A DNA stretch of 64,000 nucleotides from positions 1,426,001 through 1,490,000 of the forward strand of contig JAFKEQ010000003.1 of assembly GCA_017308575.1 (NCBI GenBank). Reading direction: 5' to 3'. Shown piece after piece: positions 39,243 to 46,447 of this stretch; positions within the stretch are counted from its first letter, which is position 1, and every line of letters begins with the position of its first letter. The DNA is from Afipia sp. GTDB taxonomy: Bacteria; Pseudomonadota; Alphaproteobacteria; Rhizobiales; Xanthobacteraceae. The notes under the pieces are model-generated. The model was not told the origin of the DNA. It did no database searches and saw only the letters and a program-made list of their open reading frames with translations. Both the position numbers and the translations under genes were made by a program.

Positions 39243-39509
39243 ATGATCCGGAAACTCATCCTCGCATGCGCCGCGGTCGCGGCGCTCGGCGCAACGGCGT
39301 TCACCGCCTCCGATGCATCGGCGCGCGAATGGCACAGCGTCCGTCCGCTGTATGGCGGAAGCTATGGCTATCACGGCCACCGCAACTGGGGCGGTCCGCG
39401 TTTCGGCTTCGCCCCGCGTTACTACGGCAGCTACGCGGGATGCTATCAGCGCCGCCTTGTCGCCACGCCGTGGGGACCGCGCTGGCGGACCGTGAATCGC
39501 TGCTACTGA
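39243..39509 (+). CDS. Small exported Gly/Tyr/Arg-rich protein
   Basis: An 88-residue protein: signal peptide MIRKLILACAAVAALGATAFTASDASA, then a mature part rich in Tyr, Gly, His and Arg (YGGSYGYHGHRNWGGPRFGFAPRYYGSYAG) and two Cys (GCYQRR, NRCY) likely to pair. This type of protein is common in Bradyrhizobium relatives and has no known function. A ribosome site AAGGAGA precedes the ATG, and an intrinsic terminator follows at 39530. Confidence 0.75.
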   Translation: MIRKLILACAAVAALGATAFTASDASAREWHSVRPLYGGSYGYHGHRNWGGPRFGFAPRYYGSYAGCYQRRLVATPWGPRWRTVNRCY

Positions 39510-39529
39510 TTCTTCCCCTCTGAAACTGC

Positions 39530-39559
39530 AAAGACCGGTTGCCAAGGCAGCCGGTCTTT
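39530..39559 (+). terminator. Intrinsic terminator
   Basis: AAAGACCGG-t-TGCC / GGCA-g-CCGGTCTTT followed by TT, 21 bases after the stop at 39509. Strong stem with a T run. Confidence 0.85.
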
Positions 39560-39698
39560 TTGCATTTCGGGTTCCATGTTCCCGGTCTTTAAATTTTTAC
39601 CCATTTCAAACCATGCCGGAAGAACGCATGAACGAACGGCGCCCTGCTGCATTGGTCTCATGATATTGAATCAAGCTTGAAGCGAATTGGAGCTTGCC

Positions 39699-39911
39699 AT
39701 GACGAACCGATTGAATGCTCCGGTTGTGCAACTGGACCACATCCACAGCGAAGCCGTCTTGCAAGGCATCGGCGAGAGACTGCGCGATGCATTGGGACGC
39801 GAGCCGCAGAACATCTCCGAACGGCTGGGCGAACTGATCGCGCGTCTGCCTGAACTGGATCGCGAACAGACACCCTCGATCATCCCCACGATGGAAAACG
39901 ACACGCATTGA
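39699..39911 (+). CDS. Small hypothetical protein with amphipathic helices
   Basis: A 70-residue soluble protein from ATG 39699, with GGAG six bases upstream (the frame also opens at 39687). The centre, AVLQGIGERLRDALGREPQNISERLGELIARLPEL, predicts two amphipathic helices joined by a short turn. The IGERLRD...L-x-x-L-I-x-x-L pattern is faintly like NepR anti-sigma factors of the general stress response, but the conserved Tyr-Asp and Pro-rich turn are missing, so this is only a suggestion. Function unknown. Confidence 0.55.
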   Translation: MTNRLNAPVVQLDHIHSEAVLQGIGERLRDALGREPQNISERLGELIARLPELDREQTPSIIPTMENDTH

Positions 39912-40028
39912 ATTTCCCGCGCGCCGGCTTCTTACGGCGCGACGGGGTTTGTCCATTTGACGCGCAACCTCAGTGATTCAGCCTGATAAAGCTGTTGCGT
40001 TCGGCGGCCTGTTCCGTAAAAGCCCGCC

Positions 40029-41888
40029 ATGCTTTCCATCAATGACATTTCGATCCGGATCGCCGGACGGCTGTTGATCGACCAGAGCACGGTGCAGATC
40101 GTGCCGGGCGCACGGGTCGGCTTTGTCGGCCGCAACGGCGTCGGCAAATCCACGCTGTTTCATGCCATTCGCGGCGATCTGCCCACGGAAACCGGCTCCA
40201 TCACCATCCCGCCGCGCTGGACCGTCGGAAGTCTGGCGCAGGAAGCTCCCGACGGTCCGGAAAGCCTGATCGACGTGGTGCTCAAGGCCGATCTGGAACG
40301 AACCGCACTGCTGCACGAAGCCGAGACCGCTACCGACCCGAACCGTATCGCCGACATCCAGACCCGGTTGGTGGACATTGATGCCCACTCCGCGCCTGCC
40401 CGCGCGGCCGCCATCCTGTCGGGCCTCGGATTTTCCGCCGAGGATCAGGCGCGCGCCTGTCAGGAATTCTCCGGCGGCTGGCGCATGCGCGTGGCCTTGG
40501 CAGCGACTTTGTTTGCAGCCCCCGACCTCTTGCTGCTGGACGAACCTACCAACTATCTCGATCTCGAAGGCACGCTCTGGCTTGAGGATCACCTCGCCAG
40601 CTATCCGCGCACCGTCATCGTCATCAGCCACGACCGCGACCTGCTCGACACCTCGGTCGATCAGATCCTGCATCTCGATCGCGGCAAGCTGACGCTCTAC
40701 AAGGGCACCTATTCCTCGTTCGAGGAACAGCGCGCGACGCGCGAGATGCTCGACGCGAAGCACGCCAAGAAGCAGATGGACGAGCGCAAGCGGCTTCAGG
40801 CGTTCGTGGACCGCTTCAAGGCGAAAGCGTCGAAAGCAAAGCAGGCGCAGTCCCGCGTCAAGATGCTGGAACGCATGAAGCCGGTGACGGCGCTGGTGAC
40901 GCAGGACGTGCGCGAGATCACATTCCCGGAGCCGGAGAAGCTTCTGTCGCCGCCGATCATCGCCGTCGATGGCGTGTCGGTCGGGTACGACCCGGACAAG
41001 CCCGTGCTCAACAAGGTCACGCTGCGCATCGACAACGACGACCGCATCGCCCTGCTCGGCGCTAACGGCAACGGCAAATCGACGCTGGTGAAATTGCTGG
41101 CGGGCAAGCTTGCGCCGTTCTCGGGCAAGGTGGTGCGCGCCGCCAGCCTGTCGGTCGGCTATTTCGCGCAGCACCAGACTGATGAGCTTGATCTTGACGG
41201 CTCCGCCTACGATCACCTGCGCCGGCTGATGCCGAACGAGACCGAAACCAAGGTTCGCGCGCGGGTCGGCGCCATCGGCTTTTCCGGCAAGGCGGGCGAT
41301 ACCAAAGTGAGTTCGCTGTCGGGCGGCGAAAAGGCGCGGCTGTTGCTCGGGCTCGCGACCTTCTACGGTCCGAACATGATCATCCTCGACGAGCCGACCA
41401 ACCATCTCGACATCGACAGCCGCGCGGCGCTGGCGGAAGCCATCAACGACTTCCCCGGCGCGATCATCATGGTTTCACACGACCGCTATCTGATCGAAGC
41501 CTGCGCGGATCAATTGTGGGTGGTGGCGGATCGCGCGGTGACGCCTTACGACGGCGACCTCGACGACTATCGCCGCTCCGTGCTGACGGCGCGCGGCATG
41601 CGCACGTCCGGCCGCGAAACAACCAGCCGCGAAAAGCCTGCGCGTCCCAAGGGCGAAAAGCGCGTTCCGCTCAAGCAGCAAATCGCCCATGCCGAAAGCG
41701 AGATCGAACGGATCACCGGCATCATCGCGAAGATTGATGCGGCACTTGCGCTGCCCGATTTGTTCAAGCGCGATCCCAAGCAGGCCGCACAGTTGACCAA
41801 GGCCCGCGCCAGCGCCAGCGAGGCGCTGCAGCGCGCCGAAGATTCATGGCTCGAAGCGAGTTCGTCCTACGACGAAGCCGCAAGCTGA
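40029..41888 (+). CDS. ABC-F family ATPase
   Basis: A 619-residue soluble protein with two ATP-binding cassettes and no membrane part. Domain 1: Walker A GRNGVGKST, signature FSGGWRMRVAL, Walker B LLLLDEPTNYLDL. Domain 2: GANGNGKST, LSGGEKARLLL, MIILDEPTNHLDI. The linker between (about 240-290) is charged and helical, and a C-terminal coiled coil follows. ABC-F proteins act on the ribosome as translation factors; the exact subfamily (YheS/Uup-like) is not settled. A palindromic repeat follows at 41898. Confidence 0.92.
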   Translation: MLSINDISIRIAGRLLIDQSTVQIVPGARVGFVGRNGVGKSTLFHAIRGDLPTETGSITIPPRWTVGSLAQEAPDGPESLIDVVLKADLERTALLHEAETATDPNRIADIQTRLVDIDAHSAPARAAAILSGLGFSAEDQARACQEFSGGWRMRVALAATLFAAPDLLLLDEPTNYLDLEGTLWLEDHLASYPRTVIVISHDRDLLDTSVDQILHLDRGKLTLYKGTYSSFEEQRATREMLDAKHAKKQMDERKRLQAFVDRFKAKASKAKQAQSRVKMLERMKPVTALVTQDVREITFPEPEKLLSPPIIAVDGVSVGYDPDKPVLNKVTLRIDNDDRIALLGANGNGKSTLVKLLAGKLAPFSGKVVRAASLSVGYFAQHQTDELDLDGSAYDHLRRLMPNETETKVRARVGAIGFSGKAGDTKVSSLSGGEKARLLLGLATFYGPNMIILDEPTNHLDIDSRAALAEAINDFPGAIIMVSHDRYLIEACADQLWVVADRAVTPYDGDLDDYRRSVLTARGMRTSGRETTSREKPARPKGEKRVPLKQQIAHAESEIERITGIIAKIDAALALPDLFKRDPKQAAQLTKARASASEALQRAEDSWLEASSSYDEAAS

Positions 41889-41897
41889 GGGCGCGAT

Positions 41898-42017
41898 CCT
41901 CATCTGAGGAGCGCGCTTGCGCGCGTCTCGAAGGATGAATTCGTGTCAATGAAGAAGCTTTTTATCTTTCACTCATGGTTCGAGACGCGAGGCTTTGCCT
42001 CACTCCTCACCATGAGG
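41898..42017. repeat. REP-type palindromic intergenic element, about 120 bp
   Basis: Imperfect inverted repeat. The left arm begins CCTCATCTGAGGAG and ends GTCTCGAAGGATGA; the reverse complement of the right arm begins CCTCATGGTGAGGAG and ends GTCTCGAACCATGA. Each arm carries its own inner GC stem. The TCATGGTGAGGAG / GTCTCGAACCATGA pattern is a common extragenic repeat in Bradyrhizobium-like genomes (recalled, not checked). It lies between the converging ABC-F and lipoprotein genes. Confidence 0.8.
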
Positions 42018-42026
42018 ATTTAAAGA

Positions 42027-42593
42027 TCAGCCGCGCTTTCTCTTTGCGGGGCGAGCGGGCTTCGGAGGTTCGGGCACATCGACGCGCTCGATCGACGTTA
42101 GGCGTCCCGACGTGAAAGTATATGCGCCGGGCCTTGGCCCATGCATCCATGTGATCAGCGCGACGCGGTCGCCGCGCTCGTTGTTCGACATGTTGACGTT
42201 GTCCGGTGCAACGCCGATGCCGCGCACCACGTCACATTCGGTATGGCCGAGCGCGACAGGCGGTGCGGCCGGAACCACCGGGACAGCTTCCGGCGACGCG
42301 TTCGCATTGGCGTCCGTCGGGCTCGGCGCAGGCATGCCCGCGCACGCGCCATCGGATGAAACCAGATCGTTCGGGGTGATCTCCGCGGTCGGCGTCAACG
42401 GCGGTGTTTCGATGCGGCTGTTGCCCGCCTTGAAGATCCGGCCGGGACGCGCGAACCACTCCTGGTCTTTCATGGAGAAATCCGACAGTCCGCTGAATCC
42501 GCTGCAGCCGGAAACCATCGGCGCCACGATAACGAGGGCTGCCAGATGCCGTGCGGAGATGCCTTTACGCGGGATGTTCAAATTCGTTCTCAC
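42027..42593 (-). CDS. Hypothetical lipoprotein
   Basis: A 188-residue protein with a lipobox (about 14-30: HLAALVIVAPMVSGC). It has KDQEWFARPGRIF near the N-terminus, a Pro/Ala/Thr-rich stretch (about 62-110), and a C-terminal core GHTECDVVRGIGVAPDNVNMSNNERGDRVALITWMHGPRPGAYTFTSGRLTSIERV, which reads as a small strand-rich domain with a basic tail. I do not recognise a named family. Likely an anchored envelope protein. The codon use is like its neighbours. Confidence 0.7.
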   Translation of the reverse strand: MRTNLNIPRKGISARHLAALVIVAPMVSGCSGFSGLSDFSMKDQEWFARPGRIFKAGNSRIETPPLTPTAEITPNDLVSSDGACAGMPAPSPTDANANASPEAVPVVPAAPPVALGHTECDVVRGIGVAPDNVNMSNNERGDRVALITWMHGPRPGAYTFTSGRLTSIERVDVPEPPKPARPAKRKRG

Positions 42594-42865
42594 ACCAACT
42601 TCAGCACCCCGACGGCGCTTTCCGGAACCTGCTCATGCCTTAAAGCAAATGCATAAACAACCACTTGCGAGTCCTGCGATTGAGAGAGGGAAACACCTTG
42701 CTCTCGTCGCGCGAACCCGCCTTCCACCATCCCTTTGCGGCACCATGGTGGCTAACCGACAGTCAGGTCAACGAAAAAAGACCGTATTGTTAACAGTGCC
42801 GCAGGATCGGCCTGCTTATCGGATCAACTTCCGATGAGCGTTCACCGTCTCAACGCGCGCACGCA

Positions 42866-43318
42866 TTAAGCGCGCTTCTGCCATCTGCCGCGTTCGTCGG
42901 CCTGCCAGTATGTGAGATCGAGACCGCGCGACTTGCCGTCGGTCCACGCCGCGCGCGCTGCGCCAAGCGCTTCATCGTCATCGCCGTTAAAGACCATCAC
43001 GATCCGCTCATAGGTCGCACAATCCTTGGGCAATCCCGCGCTATCGACGATGAAGCGGACAGTGGCGTTGTTCGGATTGCCTTCATCCAGGACAAGCACA
43101 ACCGGCTGGTTCAATACGTCGCTGTCGCGCCAGGTTCCATGCGGCAGAAAGGAATCGTCGCGATAGGTCCACAGATGTGCGTCGAGCGCGTCCGCCCGCT
43201 CCTCGGACCCGGCCTGCACGGCCACGCGCCATCCACGCTCAAGCGATTTCTCAAGCAACGGCGGCAACACCCTCTCGAGCGTCATGTCTTGCAGATGATA
43301 GAACAGGACTTCGGTCAT
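42866..43318 (-). CDS. holC: DNA polymerase III subunit chi
   Basis: A 150-residue HolC, the clamp-loader accessory subunit that contacts SSB. It starts MTEVLFYHLQDMTLERVLPPLLEKSLERGWRV and has AHLWTYRDDSFLPHG, QPVVLVLDEGNPN and ERIVMVFNGDD, the conserved core. It lies directly downstream of pepA, as in E. coli. The frame extends to 43369 through a repeat (peptide MLRFARNDG), which is not part of the gene. Confidence 0.93.
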   Translation of the reverse strand: MTEVLFYHLQDMTLERVLPPLLEKSLERGWRVAVQAGSEERADALDAHLWTYRDDSFLPHGTWRDSDVLNQPVVLVLDEGNPNNATVRFIVDSAGLPKDCATYERIVMVFNGDDDEALGAARAAWTDGKSRGLDLTYWQADERGRWQKRA

Positions 43319-43343
43319 GGCGGCCGTGTCTGACTGTGTTGGC

Positions 43344-43422
43344 CCGTCATTGCGAGCGAAGCGAAGCAATCCATTTGCACAAGTATGGATTGCTTCGTCG
43401 CAAGCGCTCCTCGCAATGACGG
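43344..43422. repeat. REP-type palindrome between pepA and holC
   Basis: Inverted repeat with arms CCGTCATTGCGAGCGAAGCG... and its complement near ...CGCAATGACGG; the inner part pairs GCAATCCAT with ATGGATTGC. This is a very widespread intergenic repeat. When read as protein it gives the LRFARNDG-like peptide seen in many wrong start calls. Confidence 0.85.
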
Positions 43423-43429
43423 CTCTGCC

Positions 43430-44932
43430 TTACTTCTTCGCTTCGTAGTTGTCGGCAACCAGCCTGTTCAGCAGGCGCACGCCGTAGCCCGATCCCCAAC
43501 TGCGGCTGAGATCGGATGCGGGCACGCCCATCGCGGTGCCCGCGATGTCGAGATGCGCCCACGGCGTTTCGTCCACGAAGCGCTGCAGGAACTGCGCCGC
43601 CGTGATCGAGCCGCCGTTGCGTGTGCCGGTGTTTTTCATGTCGGCGAACTGCGAATCGATCTGCTTGTCGTATTCGGGACCGAGCGGCATGCGCCAGACG
43701 CGCTCGCCGGTCTCCTGCCCCGCCGCGGTCAGACGCTCCGCGAGTTTGTCGTCGTTCGAGAACATGCCGGCATACTCGACGCCGAGCGCGACCAGAATCG
43801 CGCCTGTCAGGGTGGCGAGATCGACCATGAATTTCGGCTTGTGCTTCTTGGCCACGTACCAGAGCACGTCGGCGAGCACGAGGCGGCCTTCCGCGTCGGT
43901 ATTGATGATCTCGATGGTCTGGCCCGACATCGATGTGACGATATCTCCGGGACGCTGCGCATTGCCGTCCGGCATGTTCTCGACAAGGCCGATCGCGCCG
44001 ATGACGTTCACCTTCGCCTTGCGCGCCGCGAGCGCATGCATCAGGCCGACCACGCAGGCCGCGCCGCCCATGTCGCCCTTCATGTCCTCCATGCCGCCCG
44101 CGGGCTTGATGGAGATACCGCCGGTATCGAAACAGACACCCTTGCCGATGAAGGCGACCGGCTGCTCGCCGGCCTTGCCGCCGTTCCAGCGCATGACGAC
44201 CATGCGGCCGTCATGCTCGGAACCCTGCGAGACACCGAGCAGCGCGCCCATGCCGAGAGCGGTCATGGCCTTGACGTCGAGCACCTCGACTTTCACGCCG
44301 AGCTTGCGCAACTGCGTCGCGCGGCGCGCGAATTCGGCGGGGAAAAGCACATTCGGCGGCTCGTTGACCAGATCGCGCGCCAGCAGAACGCCATCGACCA
44401 CATGGTTCTCGGGCGAGAAAGCCTTCCGTGCTGCGGCGACGTCAGCCACCGCGACGGAAAACTGGGTGCGCATCGGCGCGTTGTCGCCGTCCTTGTTCCT
44501 GGTCTTGTAGCGGTCGAATCGATATGCGCGCATTCGCACGCCCGAGGCGATACCCGCCGCCTGAGAAGCCTTCATCGCGCCCGACGGCAGTTCAGCGAGA
44601 ATCGTAACAGTCTCGGTTCCGGCCGTGATCTTGGATGCGATCTTGCCGCCGAATTTAATGAAGTCGCCATCCTTGAGCGACGCGGACTTGCCGGTGCCCA
44701 GCACGATCAGACGACCGACCTTCAGCCCTTCCGGTGCCAGAATGTCGAGGACGGCCCCGCTCTTGCCCTTGAACTGGTTGGCGGCGGCGGCGCGCTTCAC
44801 GACGCTCGCGGCCACGCCAAGCGCCTTGGCTGTGGCCGGGCCAAGCTTCAGCGTATCGTCGCAAAAGACCGCGAGAACACCGCGCGGGGCGGCAGAAAAC
44901 GGAACGAAGCCGACCTTGACGGCGTCGGGCAT
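43430..44932 (-). CDS. pepA: Leucyl aminopeptidase
   Basis: A 500-residue M17 dimetal aminopeptidase. Catalytic parts: [30 protein letters not shown] (metal Asp/Lys) and [16 protein letters not shown], the family signature. The N-terminal macro-like domain precedes it. ATG 44932 has GGAGG eight bases upstream; the longer frame to 45019 is not supported. holC lies downstream and the lpt operon diverges upstream, matching E. coli order except for the missing lptF. Confidence 0.96.
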   Translation of the reverse strand: MPDAVKVGFVPFSAAPRGVLAVFCDDTLKLGPATAKALGVAASVVKRAAAANQFKGKSGAVLDILAPEGLKVGRLIVLGTGKSASLKDGDFIKFGGKIASKITAGTETVTILAELPSGAMKASQAAGIASGVRMRAYRFDRYKTRNKDGDNAPMRTQFSVAVADVAAARKAFSPENHVVDGVLLARDLVNEPPNVLFPAEFARRATQLRKLGVKVEVLDVKAMTALGMGALLGVSQGSEHDGRMVVMRWNGGKAGEQPVAFIGKGVCFDTGGISIKPAGGMEDMKGDMGGAACVVGLMHALAARKAKVNVIGAIGLVENMPDGNAQRPGDIVTSMSGQTIEIINTDAEGRLVLADVLWYVAKKHKPKFMVDLATLTGAILVALGVEYAGMFSNDDKLAERLTAAGQETGERVWRMPLGPEYDKQIDSQFADMKNTGTRNGGSITAAQFLQRFVDETPWAHLDIAGTAMGVPASDLSRSWGSGYGVRLLNRLVADNYEAKK

Positions 44933-45252
44933 TAGCAAATCCTCCAAATAGGCCAGAATCTGGCCGGACATCCCACTATGACGCCTTCCCGCTGGCGCTG
45001 CCAACCGGCTCGGGCGCATGCCTGCGGCGTGGCAGGATTCGGCCTCCGGGCGCGTGGCCGGAATGCCACGTCAAATGATTTATTAACCACGCGGAGCGGT
45101 CAGCCCTAGCACAGCCATTTTGTTGACCGATCAAAGGGATGCTATGAACTAAGAATGTGCCGGAAAGATCCGGCCCAGCGCCCGTGGGGGACCTTTTAAA
45201 AGGTCTGGGCGCAGGGCGGAGAACCGGCTGGATTTGGGGATATCGCCGCCTG
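44933..45252. other. pepA-lpt divergent intergenic region
   Basis: A 320-base gap. The main feature is a perfect 16-bp palindrome GACCTTTTAAAAGGTC (45190-45205), flanked by GCGCCC and GGGCGC so that a longer hairpin with a bulge can form. No coding frame is convincing here, and nothing looks like lptF sequence. Confidence 0.6.
45190..45205. promoter_or_regulatory. 16-bp perfect palindrome upstream of the lpt operon
   Basis: GACCTTTTAAAAGGTC, within a longer dyad (GCGCCC ... GGGCGC). It could be an operator for a dimeric repressor or an RNA hairpin in the leader. It lies about 160 bases before the lptG start. Confidence 0.45.
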
Positions 45253-45351
45253 ATGGGGTCACTCGGCACCACAGTTTTTCGGACAGAAGCGCCACTGTCC
45301 GTTCGGGTTCTTGCGACCGCACGGCTTGTCCGGCGGCATGCATCTGCATGA
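45253..45351 (+). pseudogene. 32-codon frame at the usual lptF position, possible remnant
   Basis: ATG at 45253 preceded by GGGGA, reading MGSLGTTVFRT, then a basic end ARLVRRHASA and TGA at 45351, 13 bases before the lptG start. The first residues resemble, loosely, an LptF start (M-G-S-x5-F-R-T, from memory), and the end could be an LptF C-terminus. If so this is an in-frame deletion that removed about 1 kb. Equally it may be a chance frame; only a comparison with relatives can tell. Confidence 0.3.
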
Positions 45352-45364
45352 GGCGATCCCGCGC

Positions 45365-46447
45365 ATGGTGACAACCATCCTTGCCCGTTATTTCGCCGCG
45401 CGTTTCGTCATCGCAGCGCTCGGAACGTTTGGCGCGATCTTCTTTCTGGTGATCACGGTCGATTACATCGAGCTGATGCGCCGGGCGAGCAGTCTGCCGA
45501 ATGTGCCCGTCCTGTTCGTTGCACAGACCGCATTTTTCCGCGTTCCGCTGACGCTCGAAAAGCTGATGCCGTTCTGCATCCTGATCGGCGCGATGGTGTC
45601 GTTCCTGGCGCTGTCGCGGCGGCTTGAACTCGTGATCGCCCGCGCCGCAGGGATTTCGGCGTGGCAGTTCACGACCCCCGCCCTCGTCAGCGCCCTCCTG
45701 CTCGGGATTCTGGCAACCACGGTCTACAACCCCGTAACGGCGGAGATGCTGGAACGCGGCAAGAGAATGGAAGCCAAGCTCTTCACCGACAGCGCGCCGC
45801 AGGATGGCGCGGGCTTCTGGCTCAACCAGTCGACCAGCGAAGGGCAAAGCATCATCAACGCTGCCCGCAGCGTCGGACAGGGCGCGCTGCTGACCGGCAT
45901 CACGGTGTACCGTTACGATCCGTCAGGGACCTTCAAGGAGCGAATCGAGGCCAACGAGGCCACCCTTGAACCGGGGCGCTGGGTCTTCAAAGGCGTGCGG
46001 CGCTATAACCTCGACAATCCCATGGTCGAGGAAGCCACCGCAACCCTGGCCACGACCCTGGTCATGGCGCAGATCCGCAACAGCTTCGCCACGCCCGAAA
46101 CTGTGTCTTTTTGGCAACTCCCGGACTACATCCAGTCGTCCCAGAACTCCGGACAGACCATGGCGGGATACCGCCTGCAGTATGAAAAGCTGATTGCACG
46201 GCCGTTTTTGCTGGCTGCAATGGTGTTGTTGGCAGCTGCCGTCAGCCTTCGGTTCTTCCGGTTCGGCGGCGTGCAAAAGATGGTTTTGAGTGGCGTTGCA
46301 GCAGGGTTTCTGCTCTATGTCCTGTCGAAAGTAACTGAGGATTTAAGCAAGGCCGAGTTGATGCATCCGCTCGCTGCCGCGTGGTTACCCGTCTGCGTGG
46401 GTGGCCTCTCGGGTTTTCTGGCCTTGCTCTACCAGGAGGACGGGTAG
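45365..46447 (+). CDS. lptG: LPS export permease LptG
   Basis: A 360-residue inner-membrane subunit of the LptB2FG ABC exporter, which extracts LPS from the inner membrane. Six helices: three in the N-terminal half (ILARYFAARFVIAALGTFGAIFFLVITVDYIELMRRAS and LMPFCILIGAMVSFLALSRRLELVIARAAGISAWQF), a periplasmic jellyroll (about 125-255), then three C-terminal (FLLAAMVLLAAAVSLRFFRFGG). The VDYIELMRRAS segment marks LptG rather than LptF. The ATG at 45365 starts it; it overlaps lptD by one base (TAGTG). Its usual partner lptF is not next to it. Confidence 0.92.
   Translation: MVTTILARYFAARFVIAALGTFGAIFFLVITVDYIELMRRASSLPNVPVLFVAQTAFFRVPLTLEKLMPFCILIGAMVSFLALSRRLELVIARAAGISAWQFTTPALVSALLLGILATTVYNPVTAEMLERGKRMEAKLFTDSAPQDGAGFWLNQSTSEGQSIINAARSVGQGALLTGITVYRYDPSGTFKERIEANEATLEPGRWVFKGVRRYNLDNPMVEEATATLATTLVMAQIRNSFATPETVSFWQLPDYIQSSQNSGQTMAGYRLQYEKLIARPFLLAAMVLLAAAVSLRFFRFGGVQKMVLSGVAAGFLLYVLSKVTEDLSKAELMHPLAAAWLPVCVGGLSGFLALLYQEDG

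Noticed and set aside
43319..43369. Upstream extension of holC (peptide MLRFARNDG)
   Set aside because: This peptide comes from reading the intergenic repeat; holC homologs start at MTEVLFYHL.
45149..45847. A 232-codon minus-strand frame across the lptG start, which might fill the lptF gap
   Set aside because: It overlaps real lptG codons and has no membrane helices, so it cannot be LptF.
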